A stretch of 64,000 nt of DNA from Ophiosphaerella korrae (taxonomy: Eukaryota; Ascomycota; Dothideomycetes; Pleosporales; Phaeosphaeriaceae): assembly GCA_028456385.1 (NCBI GenBank), contig JALNQF010000070.1, positions 1 to 64,000 of the forward strand. The letters are read 5' to 3'. Both the position numbers and the translations under genes were made by a program. The notes beneath the pieces were generated by a model. That model made no database searches. It saw only the letters and a list, made by a program, of their open reading frames with translations, and had not been told where the DNA came from. This document shows positions 46,401-56,619 of the stretch, piece by piece. Within the stretch, counting starts at the first letter, position 1; each line of letters begins with the position of its first letter.

Positions 46401-46481
46401 GCCAAACCACAACAGGCATATTAACCGCTTTCAGCTGAAAAATAAAATTCTCATCTCAACTGAACGAAAGTTCATAGTCAG

Positions 46482-49400
46482 ATGAACTTTTCTCCAACAA
46501 TGGATCAACTCGATAGCTCATTTATGCTATACAACCCATTCAGCATTCAGCAACCAACTTCCACTGATATTGACCCAAGTTTCGAAATTGGTGATGAGTT
46601 TGCTTCGCCTATATACCCAACTAGCAGCAATAATAGCAGTAGTGACCAGGTACAAACGAATAAAACGTTATCTAAACGTGATTTTAACATGTTCTAGGAT
46701 GATAGGATACTTTTTACTGCTAGTAGTAGTCAAAGAGGCCTACTAACTATAGTAGACGTCTAATATATCCCTGCAGTTCCTATGTATCCTGAATGCTTAG
46801 AGAATGGGCTAGCGTACGTTGTTCCAATAATTAGGAAAAGTAATAGGAGCTTGCCGGACCATAAGACAATCCTTAGCCGCGTAATTAAGGTACAAAGACA
46901 TAGATCATGTTTAGAACGCGTACTAAACGTGTTCTAGTTCTAATATGCAAAAGTCTCCTGCTACAAAGGAAACCAGACGGTCTCTCCGTTCTTCAATAAC
47001 CAACCTGCAATACAATATAAGTATTAGTGCTCTAGGATTAAGTACTGCGAATATCTTGAGGATAGCCTTAAAACGTATTCCTATACTACTGTTAATAATA
47101 CATATTAGGATATACTTAAGAGATTACAGCATATCCTAAAGGATTTAGATAGTAAGGCAAAAGCTATTAGGTAAGTACAATAACATGTTCTAATCGCGAT
47201 TCTAATATACTTACGTTAATAATAGTAGCACATATATTAGAATCAATCGACGATTTGAGTTAGGGGTTTACCTCCACTGCAAAGAGACCTGTAGCCCAAT
47301 ACTCCGCTAGCAGCGCTAAAGAGTAAGAATAGAGGATCACTCAAACGTATTATAAACGCGTTACTAACACGATTAGCTACTTATAGGAGAGAGGCTATAT
47401 TTTATCGCGTGTTAGAGCTAGGATTGGCGTACATTAAATATAGAGAAGCACTTTACTACTCTTGTAAGCAATATAGTTAATATTGGTTACTTAAAACAGT
47501 TATTTAAGTTTAGGTTAAGTAGAGAGGATTAACTAGGACAGTTATGTGTTATCGTTAAGCCTATAACAACAAGGGCTACAAAATGCAGTAGGTAAGATAA
47601 AATATAATACTAATACGTTAATAACGTGTTTTAGATATCGATTACCCTCAAGGTATTAGGACTCTTGTTAAGAAGTCCTGTAAGGTTTATTACTACGTAA
47701 TAATACCTATAGACTTTAACAAAGTACTATACTTCGTACTAATTGCGTTTAGAATACATATACATGTACCTCTACCTCCAAATATTATTAGGGGAGAGGT
47801 AATTACAAAGATTAAGGCAATACTTCGACCTATACTTACACTAAGTTTAACGAGATACAAGTAGGAAGTAAAACAGGTTTACAACGCGTTTCTAACATAA
47901 TATAGCGCAATTTCTTAATTCTGCACAATTAAAAGCGTATCTTACTTAGCATAGCCTTTGATCTATTAAAGATCTTTATATTGTATTTGCAAATAAAGAT
48001 CGTATATCGTTAATATTAAAACGAGAAAAGCTACTCTGCTTCCTACACCAAAGTGGTATAGAAGGCGTTATATTTGAGTAGAGAACAAAGTATTAGATTC
48101 TAGAAACTGTAAGAACATGATTGTAACACGATCCAAACGCGTTTTAACAACAATACTAGGCATATATTCAATAGATTATCTCTAGCGTATCTAGTAATAT
48201 TGTACTCTATTTTTATAATAAGCAGGCACGAGTACTACTAGATTAGAAGACATTTTAGATGGATATGTCATATAAGAGATTAAATAGGAAATAGGCAGAG
48301 ATCTTAATTGCGATATTTTACTTAGGGTACAATAAGTATAAGGAGAAAATATAAAACATGTTTTAAACGCGATAGTAACTTGTTTTAGTGCTTACCCTAG
48401 GTAGAATTATTACTAATAACAACTCCCTAGAAATATATCAACTAAGCTTTATTGCTTACTTCAAGCTTATTAGCGAGCGTGCAAAGAAGCTAGTACAATA
48501 GTATTATATCTATTAACGTAGATTTTACGGTACTACACTTGATATGTGCAGTAAGTAGATACTTAGTAAGAAGAAAGTATATCGCGTTTAGATCGCGTTT
48601 ATAACTTATTTAATAGGACTTAGCTAATATCTCTATATAATAGACCTACAACAGAGAGAGTAGAGATAGCAACTCTAATCTTGTATTCGATTCTGCTATG
48701 TTCACTTCTTAAGGAGTATTGATACTGCAATTCAGCGTACTCCTTATTATACAGATTCTGCCTAGGGTCGTATAAAAGCTCTCCTTGACGTTAAATTAAA
48801 AGAGGAGTATTTTAATCTTTGTAACTTGTTAATAAGTAAGTTCAAACAATTAAATACAATTGGAACGTATTTTAAACATGTTTCAGCACACGAAGAGACT
48901 CCTGCAATTTAGAACTGGGCTAAGAACAAGAAGAACAAGGTGTTTACTACTAGGTTAGTTCAATGTTGCAGCTAAATAAGTAAAGAAGTCTAGGATACAT
49001 TAGAATCACATACTAATGCTGCTAAACAGGCTGGGTAAAAGGGATATCAAATAGGTATCCGTGTATCGCTTATTAAGGCTATACAAAAGTAAGGTAAATT
49101 ACAGAAACAGGTTTACAACGTGTTACTAACGCGTTTTAGTACAGCTTAAATAGATCTCTAGGATATAAAGGAGTTTAATGCCCGTGATAAGTATAGTATT
49201 CGCTATGCCTATCGTGCTACTTCGAGTCTAAGCACTCGATACTCTCTTAATAGAGGACGTGAGAGAAGTATAGAATATTATTATTACTAAAGAAATATAT
49301 ACACTAAAACAGCTTTAGAACGTAAACATAATAACTTTAAAGACGCCTATATTATCTTAGATAATAAAGATAATCCTATAAGCTCTATAGAGCTACCGCA

Positions 49401-49800
49401 GCGCAACAAGCAGACAGCTTCAAAGTTACGAAACGTTTAGTTACAAACTTAACTACAATTGTCGCTACTAAGCTCACTAGCGCGGTTACTGTTAAGAGCA
49501 ACCGCTACACTAATGTAAGTATTATAACACATTTAAAACGCGTTGCTAACGCGTTCTAGCTTAATAAGTGCGCAAACTCTCTAAAGACAGGCTGTTCTCT
49601 CAAGCTAGTTACTCTTAAGCTAATTACTCTCGTTTAAACGAGAACAGTTAGAGATCTAGAAGTTAAAACTTAAGTTAGAAAGAGAGAAGTTTAACTTAGA
49701 AAAGGAGAAGCTTGCATTTAAGTAAGAGAAAATCAGATTACAATATAAAGAGGCTTAGAACGCGACCTAAAGATGTTCTAAATATGTTCTAGCGTAGAAA
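46482..49800 (+). pseudogene. Transposase-like gene with at least ten short introns, RIP-decayed
   Basis: Exon 1 (46482 or 46500 to 46649) reads MDQLDSSFMLYNPFSIQQ... Later exons, read through Gln/Trp stops, give RGLLTIVDV...YPECLENGLAYVVPIIRKSNRSLPDHK, DYPQGIRTLVKKSCKVYYYVIIPIDF, FLNSAQLKAYL..., MDMSYKRL (possible first catalytic Asp), FYGTTLDMC (possible second), HFLRSIDTAIQRTPYYTDSAxGRIKALLD, ESHTNAAKQAGxKGY, then a charged coiled coil. I recall this arrangement from an uncharacterised fungal transposase-like family (similar to MULE-type DDE enzymes). Introns at about 46650-46697, 46890-46937, 47171-47225, 47323-47376, 47592-47634, 47861-47905, 48109-48159, 48336-48388, 48566-48616, 48836-48886, 49094-49139 and 49515-49559 all carry the shared motif described separately. 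The start is provisional and the 3' end uncertain. Confidence 0.6.
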
Positions 49801-51830
49801 AATTTTCTTTGCTTAAAAACTCTATTTGCCGTGACTCGCTTCTCTCTATCTTTCTCTTCTATCTCTACCTACAATATAGGGAACAAGATTTTACTTCTTA
49901 TAGTATGTAACTAGATTATGTTTTACACGCGTTCTAAACTAGTTTAGCTAGTATATTAGAGATATGCTAAATCAGCTTCTCTGCCGGCAAGTACACCTAA
50001 ATTCGCTAAGAATGTCGATAGCTTATATACTATATATCCTAGCGAGTTATTCTATAGAGCAAAGTAGACCCTATACAATAAGTAGCTATGTAGAGTACGT
50101 ACTTAAATATAATCTATATGTGTTTGCAACGCGTTCTAATGTTACACTAGAAGAAATTCAGCAATCAAGGTGCTTTAGTTTACTACATCCAGCGAGGCCA
50201 TCCGTTGTACAAGGTTAAGTCTGTTAAGACTAGGCGACGTTTAATTTCTAACGATGCTAATGCTCTCTACTTCTACTACGTAGTAGTTATGCCTAGAGAT
50301 CTGCGGTTAAAAGAGTTCTAGAACTTGTCCTAATTACGTTCCTTATTAATTTATCCTATAGTAACTCCTCAACAAACTATTGAGCACAACTAAATAACTA
50401 AAGAACCTAAGGAGGAACTTGGAGGCTAATTAGAAGATGTAGAACGCGTTGTAAACGACTCTAAAACACGTTCCCCTACACTAGATCTACCTTCCTCTCC
50501 CCTACCTCTTTTAAAACAATAGAAGCGGTTATATATACAACTTTGTGTGGAAGAGGAGATTACTCTATTGCTGCTAGATAAGGCTCTTCCCAAGAATCTT
50601 ATTCCTATACCAATATACTAAGCCAATAACTTAAAGCGAGGGCAAGTTAAAGGAGAGGCAAGTATCTATTAAAACGTCTTTACATTACATTTATAACACG
50701 TTTTAGGTTAATATAAATAAATGCTGCTAACTTCTTACTAAAAAAAATCTCCCTCCTATATGTAAGGTTTGTGACGAGAATAATAATGCAAAGTGCATTT
50801 TTATAGGGTCCTGTATAAGTAGATAGTACTTTAACTTTATATAGAGTAACTGCACAATAATATAGTAGATCTTTTATTAAAGAAAACTACTAAACTAAAA
50901 CCTCTTATTATCTATTTACTAGAGAACACGTTTCAATCTATATTGAAACTTGTTCTACTAATCTACTAGAAATTAGCTTAGATCTTCCTCGAGACAGCTA
51001 GCACAAAGATACCTAAATCTCCCACTAATTAACATTCTCACAATATTAACTACCCTCTACCCTATTACTATGTTTATCAATGTCAAAATCAAATTCGCAT
51101 CCTAGAATGTATTAGAAACGCGCTTTAAGTATATTCTAGTATACTTACTAGTTGTGTTATTCCTAAAATTTTCTTTGCACGTATCGCAAGGCATAACCTA
51201 GCCTAAGCGCCTAGAATAGTCACTTATGCGATTAAGATCAAGCTATAGCTATATTAGAACACGTTTGAAACAGCTTCCGAACTTGTTTTACCTTAGTGCT
51301 AATCTTGAATGGGCGGATTTTGGGCAGATCTTCGGAGAGCATCTGATGTAGCCAGCGCTGTTGCTCTATCCTGACAACTCGCTTATCTAACACACGATTA
51401 TGCTCTTCTATAACCCCCTGGTACCAATCTAGAACGTAATTAGAACGCGTTTCAAACGCGTTCCACACACTTACCTATTAATGGCGCGAGGATGCTGTAG
51501 TGAATCCGCCCCTCAGCATTCTCGCATGGCGCAATGTCGCTGTATCTGTGCTGGTTTTTGATGTGAGTTCTTAGGCTACCTCTCGTACCCAATTTTCGCT
51601 ATATCAATTAGAACATACTTAAAACGTTTTGTAAACATGTTCTCACTCTACAGATGCTATTGCCCACTGGGGCCCTGCAAAACAACTCTCCGATCTCTAC
51701 TACTGGGTCGCCGCTGTTGTTGAGCTGAAATGGCCCTAAGCCTTGAGGTGCTGATATCAGGTTGATATAACGTCGGTAGTCATGCTGGAACGTAATTAGA
51801 ACAACTTTGCAACATGTTTCATTAACCTAC
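46650..51830. repeat. Family of look-alike introns with an iterated AACGCGTT motif
   Basis: About fifteen GT-AG introns of 43-56 bp on + (46650 to about 50150) and at least five on - (51102-51148, 51249-51291, 51429-51474, 51599-51646, 51785-51830). Each contains two or three units of about 11 nt close to AACGCGTTNTA (variants AACATGTT, AACGTGTT, AACACGTT), with the branch site CTAAC/CTAAT embedded between units and the last unit ending in GTTCTAG or GTTTTAG. Orientation follows the host gene's strand, not the DNA. Other genes in the window have introns of similar length but without this motif. Confidence 0.75.
49903..50460 (+). pseudogene. Third coding remnant inside the TIR element (+)
   Basis: After a candidate intron (49903-49947, GTATGT...GTTTAG) comes RDMLNQLLCRQVHLNSLRMSIAYILY..., another candidate intron (about 50095-50150), then YYIQRGHPLYKVKSVKTRRRLISNDANALYFYYVVVMPRDLRLKEF before stops. 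It may be further exons of the + gene or a short separate gene. The family is not recognised. Confidence 0.4.
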
Positions 51831-51960
51831 GTTTTGTGCTAGAGTCTTGTAAACTATTTTTTGGTAGTGTTGTATTGTGTGCGTGGGAACGTGTTACGAA
51901 CGTGATGTTAACGTGTTGTAAAAATGTTGTGTTGGGGCTGAGTTGAGTTGAGCTCGCTTA
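50900..51960 (-). pseudogene. Second intron-rich gene of the TIR element (minus)
   Basis: Exons read in order from the right: HDYRRYINLISAPQGLGPFQLNN-SGDPVVEIGELFCRAPVGN, then RKLGTRGSLRTHIKNQHRYSDIAPCENAEGRIHYSILAPL (a zinc-finger-like Cys/His segment), WYQGVIEEHNRVLDKRVVRIEQQRWLHQMLSEDLPKIRPFKISTK, then MPCDTCKENFRNNTT and CEFDFDIDKHSN. Each junction has a motif-bearing intron of 43-48 bp (donors GTAGGT, GTGAGA, GTAAGT, GTAAAA, GTAAGT). It is likely a DNA-binding partner protein of the transposase; unrecognised beyond the Cys/His pattern. Scattered stops indicate decay, less than in the + gene. Confidence 0.55.
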
Positions 51961-51993
51961 GAGCTGCGCACGCGCCAAACCTAGCTTGGCATT

Positions 51994-52029
51994 GCCATCT
52001 CAACCGAGGCAAATCCATAGTCAGTTGAC
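51994..52029 (-). repeat. Right terminal inverted repeat (36 bp)
   Basis: Perfect reverse complement of 46365-46400. Confidence 0.8.
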
Positions 52030-52329
52030 ATGCCGACACCGAAAGACAAGGGCCAAGACAGACGAGTCAGTCCTCGCAGATTGGGCACATCCCCACGCCA
52101 AACTCAATGGGGTTTAAAAGAAGGGCTTGAAGTTACGCCTGGGTTTACATTGCTGAGCTGAAGAAGCACTCTCGGCTCACGTTCATCTAATATGAATTGG
52201 CGTTTGAGCTAGCAAAAACACGTGACTCAACGTCACTCCTAGTTGAAGCATTCCTTCTTATCACTATACCTGTTTCCTTTCTCTGCTTCCGAATCGATGT
52301 TGTGAGCGGATGATTGAGTCCTAAGGTGA
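52030..52329. other. Intergenic, no gene seen
   Basis: Normal composition and no open frame of note. Contains a palindromic-looking ACGTGACTCAACGTCAC near 52220. Confidence 0.4.
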
Positions 52330-52575
52330 CTGGTATCGGTTTCCAGTTCCTGCACTTCGGTTATTCTGAGCGCATGGCCGCTTAGAGACGCGCTTACCAA
52401 ATAGGTATCAGTGCTTTGCAGGCAGCACTTGTAGCTTAAAATGTGGCGATATCATGAGCTATGGCACATGTACCTCTACCTACCCATTATCTACGCATTT
52501 CGAAACATCCACAAGGTCAGGGCAGGTGCGGGTCGGCCATCCTCCCTACTAAGTGGTGGCAACTACAAGTACCAT
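52330..52575 (+). repeat. Left arm of a roughly 250-bp inverted repeat
   Basis: From GTGACTGGTATCGG to CTAAGTGGTGGCAA. The reverse complement of 56360-56612 aligns along its whole length (for example ACATGTACCTCTACCTACCC and ATTATCTACGCATTTCGAAA). The right arm is more T/A-shifted. The pair brackets the NACHT-ankyrin gene. Confidence 0.75.
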
Positions 52576-52579
52576 CTCG

Positions 52580-53081
52580 CATAGATTGTATTTTACAATG
52601 ATTGCTAAGCGAACTACTGTAATTTAACTATGCTATTTTTGTGCTACGTCTGGCCCGCCGCTTTAGAGACAATCTGCTCACTAAGTTCCATAGCCTCTAA
52701 CTGCCATGTTATGGGAGCTTCGCGAGATGATAAAAGCAGTGGCAAGACTGCCGTGGGGCGGGGCGAGCATGGCCCAAGCTCGTGCTTGGCAGCCTCCCCC
52801 TCCAGCCTGGCGTCTTGATCCAGGCTGACGGCCAGGCTGAGGGCCAGCCAGCGCTTCGCCGAAGAAACCGTCGTTGATGCATACTCCACTGCGACAGCAC
52901 TATGTATCCTACGATTTCCTTGGGCGATGCGAACAGCAGCTTCCAGGCCGGCACCATCCACGGCTCGGTAAATAATACGTTCCAAATCCCTCATCACCCC
53001 CGAGGCACGTCGCAAGACCAACCCCCACCCGCCCCGGCCCGGAAGGGGAAAGAAAAGGAGAAATAAATAAAGTTTCTGAAA
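52580..53081. other. GC-rich non-coding stretch upstream of NACHT-ankyrin gene
   Basis: Contains GC-rich sequence near 52740-53060 open in several shadow frames, none of which shows a domain. It may hold 5' exons or promoter of the downstream gene. TAA at 53064 closes the downstream frame. Confidence 0.35.
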
Positions 53082-55229
53082 TGCCTCCATACATCACCAT
53101 ACCGAGACCGAAAAGACCGAAACCCAAATCGGTTCCAAGGGACATGTGACTGGTTCGTGTCTCACAAGTGCTTTCAGGACTGGCAGAAGAGTAAGTCGTC
53201 CGCAATGCTTTGGGTGTCGGCAGATCCTGGATGCGGAAAGTCGGTATTAGCTAAATACCTGGTTGATTTTGTTCTTCCCACCTCGAAATCCAGAACCGTG
53301 TGCTACTTCTTTTTCAAGGATGACTTTGAGGACCAGAGGGATGTGGCTAGTGCTCTCAGCTGTATTTTACACCAGCTTTTTAAGCAGAAACGCATCCTGC
53401 TCTCTAATTCGATCCTTGATCGGTTCGACCTTGACGGGGAAAAGTTCACTAGTTCATTCAGTGAGCTTTGGGAAACCCTTATCGAAGCTGCAGAAGATAA
53501 CAACGACGGTGAAATTATCTGTCTTCTCGATGCGATCGACGAATGCGAAGAACGGGGAAGGTCCCAGCTCGCCCAAAAACTATGCCAGCTATATAGCACT
53601 AAGGGAAACTTTAATTTAAAGTTTCTCCTTACAAGTCGACCCTATAGTGAGATTTACCATGGCTTCCAGCCTCTGGGGACTTCCTTGTCGCCGATGATTC
53701 ATTTGAGTGGGGAAAGCGATGAAGAGATCAGAAAGATTTCCAAAGAGATCGATATTTTTATCAATGCTAGAGTCCTAGATATCGGGGCACGACTACAGCT
53801 TCCAAAAAAGGAGCAGGACCGCCTATTGCAAAAGCTCATGTGTGTTCCTAACAGGACATATTTGTGGGTACACCTTACGCTAGACTTGGTGGAGAGCAAG
53901 CTTAGCATTACCCAAGCCGGAATAGCCGATGCTACCTTCCAGCTCCCCAAATCAGTTGACGAGGCATACGACAGGATCCTTTGTAAAACTCGTAATTCCC
54001 GAATAGCTAAGAAAATACTGCATACTGTTGTGGCGGCGGCACGGCCCCTGACATTGAGGGAGATGAACTTCGCGTTAGCTATTCGAGAAAGTCATCAGTC
54101 CTATCAGGACGTCGATCTCAGACCCGAGGAACGTTTCCCTAAGGACATACGAGATATCTGCGGTCTTTTCGTGACGATCATCGACTCGAAGATCTACCTA
54201 CTTCACCAAACTGCGAAGGAATTCTTGCTTTGGGATAATAGGGTTAATTCTCTTAAAGGCGCTCGCAGAGGTCTTAAATGGAAACACTCATTACACCTGC
54301 GAGAATCCCATCGTATCCTTACCGAGATTTGTATCTGGCACCTACTCTTTGCAGAATTTGAGACGCATCCTCTGGATGAAAACGGACCACTATCCGAATA
54401 CATTGAAGATCATACCTTCCTTGACTACTCCGCGAAGCATTGGACCGCTCACCTCCGCGAGTTGAAAACCAAGACACAAGACGCGATGACACCATCAATA
54501 CTGAGAATCTGTAATGCAAGTACACGGCGTTGCCTGACTTGGTTTAGAATCTATTGGATAAGCACAAACACTGAGTTCCCCCAGGGGTTCACTACCCTTA
54601 TGATTGCATCCTATTTCGGATTGAGAACAGCAGTAGAGCAACTGCTTAAGATGGATGGCATAGATTTGAATTCTCAGGATAATACATACCGGCGGTCAGC
54701 GCTATCATGGGCTGTAGGAAACGGTTTTGACGTCGTAGCCAAGCTATTAGTTAGGGGCACTAGTATTGGTCTGGGGGATTTCAGACTACCATTTGGGAAG
54801 AAGGCCGAAGTCGACTTAGCGGATAGATATGGTCGAACGCCATTATCATATGCTACTTGGAATGGGAGTCTAGCCGTCGTCGAGCTACTAGTTGGGGCGG
54901 GGGCCCGGGCAGACTCGAAGGATGTAATTGGAGGAACGCCATTATCTTATGCCTTTTGTGCCGGACACAAGGAGCTGATTAAGCCACTGGTCAAGAGAGG
55001 TACCCAGGTTGATTTAGAGGATAATATCATCAACGAGCTACTGCTCTCGGCTGCGGAGAAGGGCGATGAAGAAGTTGTTAGGCTACTACTGGAGACGGAC
55101 AGAGTCGACCCTGACGCGGAGGATGAGAAAGGTTGGACTCCGCTATCATGGGCAACGGAGGGAGGGCATAAGACTATAGTCGAGCTGCTGCTAAAAGCTG
55201 GAGCGAAGGTCGACCATGTGTATACTGTT
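53082..55229 (+). CDS. NACHT-ankyrin STAND protein, 5' exon(s) unresolved
   Basis: The homologous frame already reads NPNRFQGTCDWFVSHKCFQDWQ before 53157, where related proteins have xGTCxWFLxHxxFxxW, so coding starts earlier and an upstream exon or truncation is likely; no in-frame ATG follows the stop at 53064. Then come the P-loop SADPGCGKSV (about 53219-53248), Walker B IICLLDAIDECE (about 53515-53550), the sensor LKFLLTSRPYSEI, a winged-helix-like LTLREMNFALAI, DICGLFVTIIDSKIYLLHQTAKEFLL, and five to six ankyrin repeats (RTPLSYATWNGSLAVVELLV, WTPLSWATEGGHKTIVELLL). It is a fungal NLR-type signal-transduction ATPase, probably in incompatibility or defence. The frame is intact to the intron-like array at 55230; without splicing it ends at 55328. 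Confidence 0.8.
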
Positions 55230-55549
55230 GTAAGTAAACCCGCCCTGAGTTTAGTACATTCCTTGGTCGAGTTGATGGCTAACCCCGGCGTCTCTGGTTG
55301 CTATAGCTTGTACGTAAACCCGCCCTGAGCTTGGTACATTCCTTGGTCGAGTTGATAGCTAACCCCAGCATCTCTGGTTGGTATAGGATGTAAGTAAACC
55401 CGCCCTAAGCTTGGTACATTCCTTAGTCGAGTTGATAGCTAACTTCGGCATCTCTGGTTGGTATAGCGTGTAAGTAAACCCGCCCTAAGCTTGGTACATT
55501 CCTTGGTCGAGTTGATGGCTAACTTCGGCGTCTCTGGTTGGCATAGGTT
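55230..55549 (+). repeat. Four tandem 80-bp units, each resembling a full intron
   Basis: Units start at 55230, 55310, 55390 and 55470, with a partial fifth at 55550. Every unit begins GTAAGTAAAC (second: GTACGTAAAC), has GTTGATRGCTAAC as branch site about 30 nt before its end, and finishes TATAG (fourth: CATAG) followed by three bases (CTT, GAT, CGT, GTT) and the next GTAAGT. So each unit is a 77-nt intron-like block plus one codon. Units are 90-95% identical, which implies recent tandem duplication. Confidence 0.85.
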
Positions 55550-55599
55550 GTAAGTAAACCTGCGCCTTAGTAGATCCCACCTTCTGAAACTACGCCTAG

Positions 55600-55770
55600 A
55601 CGCCACTATATCGAGCGAAGGAAAAAGGGTACGAAGCCGTGGTCAAGCTGCTCCTTGGAGACGGGTAAGCTCAACATCGACTAGAAGGAAAAGAAGGTGC
55701 AGACTCCGCTGTTTGGGGTGAAGATGGTAGGACACAAGGTTGTAGTCGATATACGGTGATCTTTTTGTAG
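55600..55770 (+). pseudogene. Degenerate ankyrin tail of the NACHT-ankyrin gene
   Basis: Frames read KGYEAVVKLLLGDG, then ETGKLNID-stop-KEKKVQTPLFGVKMVGHKVVVDI, i.e. ankyrin repeats with one stop and a frame change. It is the continuation of the repeat domain beyond the tandem array, now probably not translated. Confidence 0.6.
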
Positions 55771-55911
55771 GAGATAGTAGTAAATACGTCGACCAAGATA
55801 GAAAATTTTACGAGGTTCTATAGTTTTAAAACCGGGCTTGGCCCTCTCTAGCATCCGGCCTACGTTTAGAACTTTCCCCCGCAATCAAAGTACTAAACAT
55901 CCACCATATAA

Positions 55912-56287
55912 CGTATTCCACCATCGAGCCGGCCACACCATTGAGCCGGCTACTTTTTCTTGGCATCACGAACACTACCTCTACACTACTATGTCTCAAC
56001 AACAACAAAATATTATTTCTAAGCAAGAAGGTAGAATTGAGCTTGCCTTTCAAGCCTTAGCTTCTAGCTAATTTCAAAGCCAACGACGTGCTGCTAAGGC
56101 CTTTAACGTTAGTTATTAACGACTCTCTAACTAACTTAACGGAATCGCTTTACGAACAACTATACGACTAAACCGCTAGAAACTTACTATAACTAAAGAG
56201 TAATTAATTATCTAATATATCCTTAACCTTAACTAACAAGGATTTGCGGCCTAGCTCTGGTGTGGCCGGCTCGATGGTGGAATACGT
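55912..56287. mobile_element. 376-bp pogo/Fot1-derived MITE
   Basis: Roughly 30-bp inverted termini (ACGTATTCCACCATCGAGCC ... its reverse complement at 56258-56287) flanked by TA on both sides. Inside, + strand 55991-56220 reads MSQQQQNIISKQEGRIELAFQALASS-stop-FQSQRRAAKAFNVSY..., the N-terminal helix-turn-helix of Fot1/pogo-like transposases with RIP-type stops. The DDE domain is deleted, so it is an internally deleted, non-autonomous copy. Confidence 0.85.
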
Positions 56288-56359
56288 TAATTACTATTAC
56301 ATGTTTAGCAGCAGCATAGTTAGGAATATTTACAGCTAGCGATTAAAACGCTAAATACT

Positions 56360-56612
56360 TTGAGCTTGCCACCACTAGTAGGGAGGATGGCTGACCCGCA
56401 CCGGCCACAGGGTTGTAGATGTTTCGAAATGCGTAGATAATGGGTAGGTAGAGGTACATGTATTATAGCTCGTAATATCGTCACATTTTAAGCCACATGT
56501 ACTGCCTATGCAAAGCACTAACACCTAATTAGTAAGCGCCTTTCTGAGCGGCTGTGCGCTCAGAATAACCGAAGTGCAAGAATTAGAAACTGATACCGGT
56601 CACTACTATATA
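56360..56612 (-). repeat. Right arm of the roughly 250-bp inverted repeat
   Basis: Reverse-complement partner of 52330-52575. It begins inside CTTGCCACCACTAG and ends near ACCGGTCAC. Confidence 0.75.
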
Positions 56613-56619
56613 ACGAGAC

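Larger units (their letters stand above)
46365..52029. mobile_element. 5.7-kb TIR-bounded element with two intron-rich genes, RIP-decayed
   Basis: A 36-bp perfect inverted repeat (46365-46400 and 51994-52029; outer end GTCAACTGACTATGG) bounds the segment. A diverged third copy in inverse orientation at 46452-46487 makes the left end hairpin-like. Inside are a transposase-like gene on + and a second gene on - that face each other. The interior is AT-rich with RIP-type stops. No matching target duplication is visible directly outside the repeats, so the exact ends are provisional. The layout (TIRs, transposase, partner gene) suggests a cut-and-paste DNA transposon, superfamily not certain. Confidence 0.6.

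Noticed and set aside
46061..46438. 125-codon + frame between Myb fragment and TIR element
   Set aside because: Overlaps the left inverted repeat and upstream sequence of the minus-strand Myb fragment; no domain, codon pattern not convincing.
49290..49335. Motif-like AGAACGTAAACATAAT counted as a further intron
   Set aside because: The frame continues through it (TALERKHNNFKDAYIILDNKDN), so it is probably exon sequence that resembles the motif by chance.
52644..53090. 148-codon minus frame upstream of the NACHT-ankyrin gene
   Set aside because: GC-rich stretch open in several frames, no recognisable motif; more likely promoter or 5' region of the + gene.
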